A stretch of 64,000 nt of DNA from Methanocorpusculum parvum (GCA_015063085.1 SUTD01000002.1:62001-126000), one strand, 5' to 3'. Positions 14,380 through 23,012 are shown, counted from the stretch's first letter. Numbers and translations: made by a program. The notes: generated by a model not told the origin, from the letters alone.

Positions 14380-15102
14380 ATGAAAATTAATATGAAAATT
14401 ATTGCCATCTCATTATGTGTATGTCTTCTCATGTCATTTGCAGCACCAGTTGTTGCATACGAGACAAACTCTGTTGAGTCATTCAGAATCGAAAATTCTG
14501 GAGATATTTATGATGTAACCATCTCCTACAATGCAAAGGGAGAAAGAATTGCCACAGTCGTAAATAATGGTGTCTCTACAACTGCAGTCTTCTCTCCAAG
14601 AGAAAACTCAGTACTGTTAACTGAAAAATCATTAATCACAGGAGAGATTAAAACCACCAGAGTTAGTGGCTCACCAGATGTATTTGGAATGGAAGCATCA
14701 ATCTCAGATATCAGAGAGACAGAATCTGCAAAGTATTTCCATGTAGGATATAACATCGCAGATGGATCACCATATTTCAGATGGTCGATTACAAACAGCA
14801 ATCAAAACATAAAAATGGCTGATGAGACACCATCAAATGCAAACTACTTAAGCAATTTCAAAGGAAATGTCATGTCCTGTGTTGCCTATGAAAAAATGTT
14901 CGATGCGGCAGTTGGCTCTACACTACCAACATCTATCATTAATGCTCTCCTCAGAGTAGCAGGGTTCTCTGCAGTCTTAGCAATTCTTTATGCTCTTGGA
15001 ATTGCAGAACATCCAGCTGTTACTGCTGCAAATGCTTGGGAATCTGCAAGTTCACATGCAGATAACGCGGATTACTATTACAATTTAGTAACTGAACTCT
15101 AA
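14380..15102 (+). CDS. secreted paralogue 2
   Basis: The start at 14380 (MKINMKIIAISLCVCLLMSF) has AAAAGGAG 8 bases upstream; 240 residues. It has a signal peptide ending near VVA. It repeats the plan of paralogue 1: a beta region (IYDVTISYNAKGERIATVVN, NGVSTTAVFSP, LLTEKSLITGEIKTTRV), the shared domain (KYFHVGYNIADGSPYFRWSI, NSNQNIKMADETPS, FKGNVMSCVAYEKMF) and a hydrophobic, Ala/Leu-rich end (INALLRVAGFSAVLAILYAL). The conserved Cys-x-x-Y/N-Y-E segment is kept. It starts 13 bases after paralogue 1, so they are co-transcribed. Function unknown. Confidence 0.7.
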   Translation: MKINMKIIAISLCVCLLMSFAAPVVAYETNSVESFRIENSGDIYDVTISYNAKGERIATVVNNGVSTTAVFSPRENSVLLTEKSLITGEIKTTRVSGSPDVFGMEASISDIRETESAKYFHVGYNIADGSPYFRWSITNSNQNIKMADETPSNANYLSNFKGNVMSCVAYEKMFDAAVGSTLPTSIINALLRVAGFSAVLAILYALGIAEHPAVTAANAWESASSHADNADYYYNLVTEL

Positions 15103-15117
15103 TCAAAGGTGATTGAT

Positions 15118-15546
15118 GTGATACAAACATCTAGTTTGAGAAAAGGGTTGGTTTGTCTAACCTTTTTCTTATTACTCCTCTGCATGATATCTCCAATTTC
15201 TGCAGAAGAAAGCTCTGATGTCATAGAACAGGAATCAAAGTACTTTACTGTAGGTTATGTTCTCTCAGAAAAAAGTGAAGTATCCTACTGGATGTTGTGG
15301 AACTCAGAGAATATGGCAAAGGTTGCTGATGTCCCTCCAGACAACCCACTTATTCTTGAGAGATTCAGAAATGCAGTGGATACCTGTCTCATCTACGAAA
15401 CAAAATTCAATAAGGGAATTGTTACTCTCATTGCAGGATGTCTCTCACCATTTATCTGGGCAGTAACTGTTCCAGAGATGATGGAATCATGGAAACTTGC
15501 AGAAAATGCAGCAGATACAGCAGATTATTACTTTGCACAACTGTAA
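15118..15546 (+). CDS. secreted paralogue 3, short form
   Basis: I prefer the GTG at 15118, about 6 bases after AAAGGTG; a GTG at 15109 is in frame. About 142 residues. It has a signal peptide (LVCLTFFLLLLCMISPISA) and then goes directly to the shared domain (KYFTVGYVLSEKSEVSYWML, WNSENMAKVADVPPD, FRNAVDTCLIYETKF), lacking the beta-rich region of the two larger paralogues. It ends in a helical tail (WKLAENAADTADYYFAQL) like the tails of the other two. It could be a minimal form of the same molecule or an immunity-like decoy. It starts 15 bases after paralogue 2. Confidence 0.65.
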   Translation: MIQTSSLRKGLVCLTFFLLLLCMISPISAEESSDVIEQESKYFTVGYVLSEKSEVSYWMLWNSENMAKVADVPPDNPLILERFRNAVDTCLIYETKFNKGIVTLIAGCLSPFIWAVTVPEMMESWKLAENAADTADYYFAQL

Positions 15547-15664
15547 CAGGAAATATTATCAACCTTATTTTTCATCTCTCTTTTTAATCATCCTATAAGT
15601 CAACATATCCTAGCCTCAGTCTCAATCATCTTTATCAGGTTCATCATCCAATCTACAATACAGA

Positions 15665-16396
15665 ATGAAACCCTATCTCTTCCCAAGCCGCAGACATTCC
15701 GGCAGAAAATGCCGTAAACACACCCCACACAGCATATCTGAAAGACTCTATGAAGCGCTCTGGGACAATACCTTAGAGCTTAGAAAGAAGGCAGGAATTA
15801 TGATTGGTATCTTAGGAATCATCCTGCCGCTTCTCGTAACTGTTTATGCATCAAACAGTGAGGGTCTGGATTCAGGTTTATTTACTATCTTCTTTGGCAC
15901 ACTTCTTATGGTATTCCTGGAGTATTTTGGTCTTTACATCTGCCTGTATCTGACACCAAAGTACGGGCTTTCATGGAATCTTAAAGAACTGGATGAAAAG
16001 AAACTTAGGATATTTTCCGAGGAAGGAAGTGAGGAGGACAGGGAAGAAATCTGGGACAATTTACTGGTAGAACAGGGAGCGAAGTACACTCTGTACTTTT
16101 CATTATCGGCTGTACTGGATGTAATTCTGTTCCTCACTATTGGTGTTCTTGCAGTATTCCTGCTGGAATTAATCGCACCCATAACATCTGGCATGTCTCT
16201 TGTGACAGTGATGCTGGTGTTTTCCTTTGCATTTAGTGCATGTGTTGCTGAGGCAGTAATCTGTGCCGTTGGTTACATTTTCTCTAGTGTATATCCAAAA
16301 ATGGCGAGTAGATTTAACAATATAATATATCTTTTAGCCACTGCAGCTCTCTCGATGGTATTCTGGGGGATGTGGTTTTGGAATATGTTTAGCTAA
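15665..16396 (+). CDS. multi-pass membrane protein downstream of the secreted paralogues
   Basis: This 243-residue protein has a basic N-terminus (SRRHSGRKCRKHTPHS) and about five hydrophobic segments: IMIGILGIILPLLVTVYAS, FTIFFGTLLMVFLEYFGLYI, LSAVLDVILFLTIGVLAVFL, TVMLVFSFAFSACVAEAVIC and IYLLATAALSMVFWGMWFW. An acidic cytoplasmic loop (EEGSEEDREEIWDN) lies between the second and third. No transporter signature is visible. It is on the same strand, 118 bases after the third secreted paralogue, so it may serve as immunity or export function for that cluster. That is inference from position; the family is unknown to me. Confidence 0.6.
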   Translation: MKPYLFPSRRHSGRKCRKHTPHSISERLYEALWDNTLELRKKAGIMIGILGIILPLLVTVYASNSEGLDSGLFTIFFGTLLMVFLEYFGLYICLYLTPKYGLSWNLKELDEKKLRIFSEEGSEEDREEIWDNLLVEQGAKYTLYFSLSAVLDVILFLTIGVLAVFLLELIAPITSGMSLVTVMLVFSFAFSACVAEAVICAVGYIFSSVYPKMASRFNNIIYLLATAALSMVFWGMWFWNMFS

Positions 16397-16483
16397 AACT
16401 CTGAGTGAATAAAACAGTCCGGGAAAATATGTGTCAAGATACATTATGACACATCTGATTCATGAAATAAAACAGATAAGGGA

Positions 16484-17047
16484 TTAATGAAGAAGAAAAT
16501 CCCTGAGTTCATGCACCCATTCGGGAGCATTCGATATGAACTCCTGCAGAATCTCTTTCTGCAAATCAACTCCACGAACAGAATCAAGAGCCTTCCCTGT
16601 AACTCTCTTGACCTCCTTTGTCAGAGTTACCGGATAGAGGAAAACACCAGATTCCTCCTCCTTTTTCAACCTGAACAAATTAGAAGATTCCTGATTCAGT
16701 AAATCTTTGCGCATCTTCTTATGCATCTCATTCTTCAGTGTATCAAGTGTAACACCATTGTCAGAATCAAGAACAACCTTTATCGGATACTCACGTTCAT
16801 ATGAGTAGATTATCCACATCTGATGAATACAGGTATTCCGATTCTCATCCTGCTTGAGAAGATATGAGGCGGTACAGCGAGACCGCAGAAAATTCTTGAT
16901 AGTAACACTTTCCCCAGATAAATCAGATGCACCGCAAATCTGACCCCAGTTTTTAGACACAACACTCTGATTCTCGGCGCCCAAAAGCAGTGATAAAAAT
17001 ATCAAATCATGTTGTCCTTCACAAAGGACAACGCGTTTCCTCCTCAT
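16484..17047 (-). CDS. TOPRIM-domain protein of a split OLD-like pair
   Basis: This 187-residue protein opens with a TOPRIM signature: VVLCEGQHDLIFLSLLL gives the catalytic Glu10 and Gly11 with Asp14, and VVLDSDNGVT gives the second acidic motif DxD (residues 94-96). TOPRIM nickase domains in OLD-family defence nucleases normally follow the ATPase domain in one chain; here the domain is a separate gene whose ATG overlaps the ATPase stop (TAATG). The C-terminal part (EVKRVTGKALDSVRGVDLQK) is helical. Probable role: metal-dependent DNA or RNA cleavage regulated by the ATPase. Related two-gene layouts include PARIS and other ATPase/TOPRIM systems; I cannot say which is closest. Confidence 0.7.
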   Translation of the reverse strand: MRRKRVVLCEGQHDLIFLSLLLGAENQSVVSKNWGQICGASDLSGESVTIKNFLRSRCTASYLLKQDENRNTCIHQMWIIYSYEREYPIKVVLDSDNGVTLDTLKNEMHKKMRKDLLNQESSNLFRLKKEEESGVFLYPVTLTKEVKRVTGKALDSVRGVDLQKEILQEFISNAPEWVHELRDFLLH

Positions 17048-18195
17048 TACGTACCTCGTAAATCCATCTTCATCTCAACCATCTCTGCAAATGCTTCAGA
17101 CGGAGTGTAGTTATAGAGTTCATGTTCATCCCTACGTTTTACAATACGGGTAATCTGGATTAAATCCCGCTCCTCCACACTTTCCTCTTCATCATACTGG
17201 GAATAGTTTGCAAATGCCTCAATCAAATCATAACTATGTGTTGTCAGAAACACCTGCACATTCAATTTCCTGGCAAGCAACATCAGATTCTCAACAAAAA
17301 CCTGAAGATATCCGGGATGCATGTGATTCTCCGGTTCCTCTATCAAGAGCACACCATCGCGGCACTGCCGAATTGTTGAGATGAGATTCAGGAGAATACT
17401 AAATCCCGTTCCATGGACAGTATATGGGAGGAAATATGTCTCATCATTCTCACGGTAAACCACCCCATCCTCCATCAGTCTCTCGACATTTGGTAACAGA
17501 TTATGTTCCTGGACAAACTTATCCAACTCAATCAACTCAAGCGGGTCAGCAGTTACCTGATAGAACAATTTATCAGAATTGTTGATGAAACGAATGTTTC
17601 CGACATTTGCATCTACGTTCTCACTAAACCCATATGACATGCGGCAGAACTGATAGAGGTATTCCTGTAAATCTTCAGGACTAATATCAGCTCCAGCAAA
17701 AATACTCTGTGAATCGGCAACAAGTTTCTCAGAGAACCCTTTATAGGGTGTTACATCTATTGATCGAAGATTACTATCCAATACAGAAAATGACACCATC
17801 CGGGATTTTATCAGATAGTCAATAAACTTCTTCTGGTAAAATGGAGATGGCGTGAACTTTGCATTGTGGAATAATACCAGATTTAATTTCTCAACAATCT
17901 TTTCTGAAAAATCAGCGGGCAAATCAGAGAGAGAGCATGAGATGAAAAAGTCATGATTATCAGCTGAAATAGATGCACGTTCAGCATGAACATTAATTCC
18001 ATACCTATTGAGATATCGACCCTGATTGAAGATAGTCGGAACTTCCTTTCCCGTCAAAACTGCATAAATTGCCTCAAGAATTGTGGACTTCCCGGAATTA
18101 TTTCTTCCAATAAGCAGATTAACCTGTTTTGGTTCATACCGCAAATGAGAAATGCCTCGAAAATTATTGATTTCAATCCAAGGAAGCAATGTCAT
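17047..18195 (-). CDS. OLD-like ABC/SMC-type ATPase (AAA15/21)
   Basis: This 382-residue protein begins WIEINNFRGISHLRY, typical of OLD/RecF-like ATPases, then has Walker A at about 30-38 (GRNNSGKST) with ILEAIYAVL. Late in the chain are Walker B (VLLIEEPENHMHPGYLQ) and the switch histidine region (VFLTTHSYDLIEAF). The region in between is helical and divergent, as usual. Such ATPases dimerise on DNA ends or sense invaders and control a TOPRIM nuclease, which here is the next gene. It is complete at its C-terminus and contains no nuclease of its own. The pair has its own AT-rich promoter region upstream. Confidence 0.8.
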   Translation of the reverse strand: MTLLPWIEINNFRGISHLRYEPKQVNLLIGRNNSGKSTILEAIYAVLTGKEVPTIFNQGRYLNRYGINVHAERASISADNHDFFISCSLSDLPADFSEKIVEKLNLVLFHNAKFTPSPFYQKKFIDYLIKSRMVSFSVLDSNLRSIDVTPYKGFSEKLVADSQSIFAGADISPEDLQEYLYQFCRMSYGFSENVDANVGNIRFINNSDKLFYQVTADPLELIELDKFVQEHNLLPNVERLMEDGVVYRENDETYFLPYTVHGTGFSILLNLISTIRQCRDGVLLIEEPENHMHPGYLQVFVENLMLLARKLNVQVFLTTHSYDLIEAFANYSQYDEEESVEERDLIQITRIVKRRDEHELYNYTPSEAFAEMVEMKMDLRGT

Positions 18196-18511
18196 AGATA
18201 TACTATATTTTTGTGCGGGAAGATTAATAATTGTTCTTTCCTGGAATAGGGATCTAAGAGGGACTATGATATTAAGGGAAAGACATTATATCATCCGTAT
18301 ATCTGTACCATATAACCTGATCATAAAACCATCCACCCAAAGATAGGCCACTTCAATAGAATAGATTTCATAGTGAAACATCAACAAGATACTACCACTA
18401 TATTTTTAATTACGACCAATTACAAAATTCCTTTTTATCTATTACTCTATCTTTAGACCATTTATCAAGTCAATCGTAGAGTATATAATTCATGAATATA
18501 AATTACTCATT
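18196..18511. other. AT-rich divergent promoter region
   Basis: No gene is supported. The stretch separates the minus-strand ATPase/TOPRIM pair from the plus-strand 3-TM gene and contains several A/T-rich TATA-like words (ctatatttttaatta near 18398, tatataattcatgaata near 18482), so it probably carries both promoters. Confidence 0.4.
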
Positions 18512-18976
18512 ATGTCAGGGAATAACATTCAGCTATCTCATGATGAGTTATCATCTCTTCACAAGGAGATTGATTTGATTCAAAATTGTATTACAAGAAT
18601 GGCCCAAAATTCATTCATGATAAGAGGATGGGCCATATCTATTGTTGTAATTACCTGGGCGATTATTGGAATTGTAGAGAGTTGGGGGTCTATTGCGTTA
18701 ATTCTGCTTCTTCTCCCGATATTAATGTTCTGGTACTTAGATGCATTTTTTCTTATGACTGAACGCAGATATCGAGATATGTATAAATCCATTCTTGAAA
18801 AACGACTGAAAGATAAGAACTTTGAGAACATGTACGATTTAAATCCAAATAATTTTAAAAATGGATTTATGGATTTGCCAAAATGTATGATTTCAAAAAC
18901 ATTGTGGCCATTTTACCTGTCTTTAATAGTGGTAGTTGTGGTTGCCATAACATTACAGTTCCTTCTCTGTATTTGA
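18512..18976 (+). CDS. small integral membrane protein of a defence-associated type
   Basis: This 154-residue protein has an N-terminal helix (HDELSSLHKEIDLIQNCITR, MAQNSF), then two close TM helices (GWAISIVVITWAIIGIV and IALILLLLPILMFWYLDAFF), a conserved-looking FLMTERRYRDMYKSI segment, a soluble stretch and a third TM helix (FYLSLIVVVVVAITLQFLLC). The layout 'RMA-NSF--+GWAI ... P-++FW-LD-++L--ER-+R-+Y' matches a widespread uncharacterised family that often sits in defence islands and resembles SLATT-type membrane effectors in outline. It may be a pore-type effector for a neighbour, but no partner is clear; genes on both sides run on the other strand. Confidence 0.55.
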   Translation: MSGNNIQLSHDELSSLHKEIDLIQNCITRMAQNSFMIRGWAISIVVITWAIIGIVESWGSIALILLLLPILMFWYLDAFFLMTERRYRDMYKSILEKRLKDKNFENMYDLNPNNFKNGFMDLPKCMISKTLWPFYLSLIVVVVVAITLQFLLCI

Positions 18977-19041
18977 ATTGGAGTTTAGTGGCAACAATTC
19001 TGAGGTAAAATAATTAGGTGATTGATGTCTGACCATCATAA

Positions 19042-21513
19042 TTAGGGAATGGCTGGACAGTTTTTCATCTTTCCCCTGATATTAGATAAATCTTTAATTA
19101 TATTGTCAGGTTCAATATCTAAGATGGGAATCATGTCTTCAATCTTGTAACCGAAATTAGCGTATGAACATTTTGTTTCAAAGCGATTATTGATTAACTT
19201 GAGATTTTCAAGGAAGTTTTGTCTACCAAAATTAATTTCAAGTACTAATTCATGTTTGTCCTTGTAGATATCTACAATTTTATTTTTAATTTCTTCAGCA
19301 TTTTTAGAATCTTGTTCAGTACAACACAGCAATGTGAGAATACGACATTGCATATCCCATGTATCCTTATTAACAAATTCTTTGAGTTTTGTTTCTTCAG
19401 AATACTCCTGGAAGAAGTTACGAACAGATTGGTATGTGTCATTAAGTTGATAAACACCTGATGAATCCTGTTTTGAACAGATAACAAGACATTTGAAATA
19501 GTTGTAGAGGGTATTAAACTCAATTGTTTTCTTATCTCCGGGTAATGAGACAGGATTACTGTTGTATTCTATACCTAAGCACTGTAATGATTTCTGCATA
19601 TTTTCAATGCAAGATGCCGCACACTGTTCTCTTTCTTCATAATTTTTGATTCCTGAGCAAAGCCGCTGCATCTGCGCAAGACTAAGATTCCTGTATCCTT
19701 GCTGGCTTTCCCGAAGAAACCGCGATGCATCTGCATCAGCAATGTGCAATTTGAAATACTCTTCAGCCTTATCAAAACACCCCAAACGGAGATTCAATAA
19801 TCCTAACAGATTGTATGTCTGATTTAATCCGCGCTCTCCAGTTAAGTTGCCTATTTTTTGATAGATATTGATACTTGTCTTACATAAGAATTTGGCTAAT
19901 CCCAGAATCTCTGCATACATATTTTTTCGGTTCGTTGCATAATCATTATCATCTGGGATTGGTGGAAGGTCGGGGAGCATAGTCATAATTATATGTGCCA
20001 TTGATCGAAGTGACGCGGCAAACATTAAACTTTGATCAGGTGACATAGCATCACATGAAACTTGTAATTTCAGTGAATCCAGGTTGTGTGAATATGCCTT
20101 AACTATCTTATCTTTTCCCTGTAATCTATAGAGTTGAGCCACTGCGAGATGTGCTTCTGCCTCCAGATTTGTGTCTCCAGCGGATTTTGAGCGTTCGATG
20201 GCAGTGATACCTTGTTTAATACCCCATTCCATCACTTTACTGTCAGATTTTCTTTGATAAAGTTTGTATGCCAGTTTTGCATCCTGATATGGTGCATTTG
20301 CGGAATCTACATGGTTATTCAAAGACCTCATCAAATACCATGAAGCAATATCGGTAACATCACTATCAAAATACTGCAGTATTTCTGCTGAAACCTTTTT
20401 ATCAATTTCTGGTGTAAGTTTTTCAGACCAGGATTTAATGATAGCTTCAGTATACTCATCGATAGTGTTACTTGTTGTCTTGGTTGCTGATGTTATTGAA
20501 TCAGTAATTTCTTTATTATCAGGACAGATACGAGAGAAGAGAGATTTGGCATACTCTGCAGTATCAGTTTGGATTAAGTATGCTGCATTATTCTTATTCT
20601 GATTACAACAGGTATGAAGTGTGTTGTACATATTATGGTATGATACATCTTTCCATTCCATAAGAGCAGGAGATGTGCTATATTTATTTACTATATCTGA
20701 GAAATATGCAGAATCTGATATGATATTATCACCACCCTTTTCAGAAGATGTATGTTTTATCCAATAAATTTTCTTTGGACAGGATTCTGGTTTTGAGAGA
20801 ACTTTGTATAAATCATATTCATCTCTCAAGCTATGTCCCATAACTACCCATGTATGGTTATGCAGGGCTTCAAGAAGTTTGATTTTGGGAGTTACTGATT
20901 CGCTTTGATGTTGAGAAAGCAATGTTACTATAGACGCTGAGGTATCATTACCGTCAGGGTCACAAAAGGATCCATGCAATTTAATCAGATAACCTTCATG
21001 ATAATCCATAGTTTCTGTCTTATTACCCGTAATATCTTTAGTAAATTTTTCAAAATCATAGTTTTTTATGAGACAATGTGTACTATCAATAGTTGTATTG
21101 TAAAGTATTTTGTAAGCATCTTCAATCAGGCCGTCAAAATTTGTAGATATGACAATGTTTCCCTGCTGAATAAGAGCAGCAAGCAAGTAGTGGATTACAT
21201 TTGGCTCCACAGAATATCCGTCAGCTCTTGCTGTTGCTGTATCTAAAACCTTAAGCGGGAGCAGACCATCTCTTTCTCCCATATGTTTTAACAGAATCTG
21301 GAAGAATAATTCCGGGCGTATTTTCTCTAATATCATATTTCTATCAAAGTATTTCAGAGATGATAATTGTTTAAGGCAATTGTCTTGCGGGAAAAGAGAC
21401 AAATTGGTTGGTGAACTATAGGAGATGCCGGCACCAACAAGGAAGATTACAGGCTTGTTAGAATTGGTTTCATCACACAGACAATTTTTGATATATTCAA
21501 AGTAGGACGACAT
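19042..21513 (-). CDS. SIR2-like NADase fused to TPR repeats
   Basis: This 823-residue protein has an N-terminal SIR2 domain at about residues 1-270: IFLVGAGISYS (nucleotide-binding GAG-S at 27-31), VISTNFDGLIEDAY (N125, D127) and YLIKLHGSF (H180). It then has VVMGHSLRDEY, as in SIR2-like prokaryotic defence proteins. From about residue 380 to the end it is helical with degenerate TPR-like repeats (EAHLAVAQLYRLQGKDKI, TYNLLGLLNLRLGCFDKAEE). SIR2 effectors deplete NAD+ on infection; the TPR part probably senses or oligomerises. No SLOG domain is seen, so it is not a classical ThsA. It lies just downstream of the decayed TIR gene on the same strand. Confidence 0.8.
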   Translation of the reverse strand: MSSYFEYIKNCLCDETNSNKPVIFLVGAGISYSSPTNLSLFPQDNCLKQLSSLKYFDRNMILEKIRPELFFQILLKHMGERDGLLPLKVLDTATARADGYSVEPNVIHYLLAALIQQGNIVISTNFDGLIEDAYKILYNTTIDSTHCLIKNYDFEKFTKDITGNKTETMDYHEGYLIKLHGSFCDPDGNDTSASIVTLLSQHQSESVTPKIKLLEALHNHTWVVMGHSLRDEYDLYKVLSKPESCPKKIYWIKHTSSEKGGDNIISDSAYFSDIVNKYSTSPALMEWKDVSYHNMYNTLHTCCNQNKNNAAYLIQTDTAEYAKSLFSRICPDNKEITDSITSATKTTSNTIDEYTEAIIKSWSEKLTPEIDKKVSAEILQYFDSDVTDIASWYLMRSLNNHVDSANAPYQDAKLAYKLYQRKSDSKVMEWGIKQGITAIERSKSAGDTNLEAEAHLAVAQLYRLQGKDKIVKAYSHNLDSLKLQVSCDAMSPDQSLMFAASLRSMAHIIMTMLPDLPPIPDDNDYATNRKNMYAEILGLAKFLCKTSINIYQKIGNLTGERGLNQTYNLLGLLNLRLGCFDKAEEYFKLHIADADASRFLRESQQGYRNLSLAQMQRLCSGIKNYEEREQCAASCIENMQKSLQCLGIEYNSNPVSLPGDKKTIEFNTLYNYFKCLVICSKQDSSGVYQLNDTYQSVRNFFQEYSEETKLKEFVNKDTWDMQCRILTLLCCTEQDSKNAEEIKNKIVDIYKDKHELVLEINFGRQNFLENLKLINNRFETKCSYANFGYKIEDMIPILDIEPDNIIKDLSNIRGKMKNCPAIP

Positions 21514-21629
21514 AATTACTAATAAATAGTAATTATAGATATATCTTGTGCCCTTGCCAACTTGTCTAATCTCTGTAATATATTCTAGAAGTAACTCGTA
21601 CTATTTGAAATATTGAATAAAATAGGTAT

Positions 21630-22036
21630 CTATCCTAATTGTTTAGTTGCGTTCACAACAGACTTTATGTTCCATTTACGATAATATCAGCCGCTTCTTT
21701 CACTCGTGTTGATGTTTTCTCATAACCTCAGGGTTCAATTGGTTTTTTTTTAATCCATTTTTTGCCAAATCAATCTCAATATTAATCCACTTGCTATATG
21801 TAGAATAAACTCCTGCTAATATTAGAACAACAGAAGCATGTTTCATTTGCTCATGTATTGCCCATCTCAATTTATTATCTGAACCAGTGACATGAAGTGG
21901 ATTATCTTTTGGAATAGAATAGTCCTCGTAAGAAAAGTCACAATCATTATCCAGAAGGTTAATTAACTTCTTATACGAATCTGAGTAAGCCCAAGAATAG
22001 CTAATAAATAAATTATAAGTTTCTTGGAGTGGACAT
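21630..22036 (-). pseudogene. decayed TIR-like (ThsB/MTH538-type) gene
   Basis: A good ribosome site (GGAG) and ATG at 22036 give MSTPR, but the frame then stops. One base further the frame reads TYNLFISYSWAYSDSYKKL, then YSIPKDNPL, WAIHEQMKHASVVLILAGVY and STYSKWINIEIDLAKNG. This is a clear ThsB-type TIR-like core with the conserved Glu of W-x-x-x-E. After a run of nine A the frame shifts to KPIEP, a TGA where Trp is expected, and GYEKTSTRVKEAADIIVN. A further one-base loss leads to WNIKSVVNATKQLG and the stop at 21630. So there are two or three indels (the A-run one may include a small deletion) and one nonsense change. It starts 23 bases after the caspase gene, evidently the same operon. 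Confidence 0.75.
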
Positions 22037-22058
22037 TCCTATATCTCCAATAGATATA

Positions 22059-23012
22059 TTAAATTCTGTTATTTTTTACCAATTTCCAGTAATGTTTACC
22101 AAGTGCTGTTAGGACACATGATTTGCTATTTATAGCAGCATAATACATATGTATCTCATCTTTTGGAATAAGAAGATTCACTCTATTGTAACGCTGAAGA
22201 GTTGAAAAGATTTTTGTATTCTTTTCAACTTTTATTTCTGAAGTAGGTTCATAAGAGGGATCCAATTGATATTCTGAATCTGGATCTGCAAAGTATTCTG
22301 TAAGCCTATATAATTCCTGAAGAGTTATTGGAGGTGTATTTTTTCTCAGTGATACAAAACTATGTACATTAGTTTTAAACATTGGTCTTTGATCCCATGG
22401 ACCAAGTGCCTGATCAATATATGCATACACACTTCCTGGAGTGACATCCCCAACAAGATTCATAGCACCACCATTTAATGCCTCAACTAACAATGAGGTA
22501 AACACCCCTTTCCCTCCTTTTTCCATTGAATATTCTTCAGGTTTACACGCGGTAAGGATGGTTGTTCCCTCATTTATCAATGAGAAATCAGTATTACATG
22601 CTATATTTCCAGCAGTACCAGCATGACAGCAATCAAGAATAATAATTTTATTCCTTGCTTTGGAGGTGGCTGCAATTGTCAAAATATCATGAATTGCCAA
22701 CCCATTATCACCACGTTTTACATCAGATGTTAGAAGATATCCCCCTGTGTTTTCAACATACCCATGCCCTGAAAAATATAATAATGTTGAATCTACTGCC
22801 CCATCAAAGAGCTTTTTTATTTTATCTTTCAACTCTTCTTTGGATAATTGAGTACCAGGATTATCAGCTATATATAATTCTGTTGAAAAGTTTGGTGTGC
22901 CATCACCATTTCTGGAGAGTACATTGTACATTGCTGAGGCATCATTTCCACACCCAAACAAACTATTGATATGTTCATAATAGTTAATACCAATGCACAA
23001 CGCTTTTTTCAT
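22059..23012 (-). CDS. caspase-like (C14) protease
   Basis: This 317-residue protein has a p20-like catalytic domain: KALCIGINYYEHINSLFGC, FSGHGYVEN (His83) and IIILDCCHAGTAGN (Cys129 as nucleophile), and then ILTACKPEEYSMEKGGKGVF, LLVEALNGGA. The C-terminal 110 residues form a separate domain seen in many archaeal and bacterial caspase-family proteins (STLQRYNRVNLLIPKD, MYYAAINSKSCVLTALGKHY). It lies between an NLR-like gene (127 bases upstream) and the decayed TIR gene (23 bases downstream). A caspase paired with a TIR protein has been reported, as I recall it, as type IV Thoeris, in which a TIR-made nucleotide activates the protease; here that input appears broken. Confidence 0.85.
   Translation of the reverse strand: MKKALCIGINYYEHINSLFGCGNDASAMYNVLSRNGDGTPNFSTELYIADNPGTQLSKEELKDKIKKLFDGAVDSTLLYFSGHGYVENTGGYLLTSDVKRGDNGLAIHDILTIAATSKARNKIIILDCCHAGTAGNIACNTDFSLINEGTTILTACKPEEYSMEKGGKGVFTSLLVEALNGGAMNLVGDVTPGSVYAYIDQALGPWDQRPMFKTNVHSFVSLRKNTPPITLQELYRLTEYFADPDSEYQLDPSYEPTSEIKVEKNTKIFSTLQRYNRVNLLIPKDEIHMYYAAINSKSCVLTALGKHYWKLVKNNRI

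Noticed and set aside
19042-22036. Complete Thoeris system from the SIR2 and TIR genes
   Set aside because: The TIR gene is broken and the SIR2 protein has TPRs, not the SLOG domain or TM parts of known ThsA types; the TIR fits the caspase operon better.
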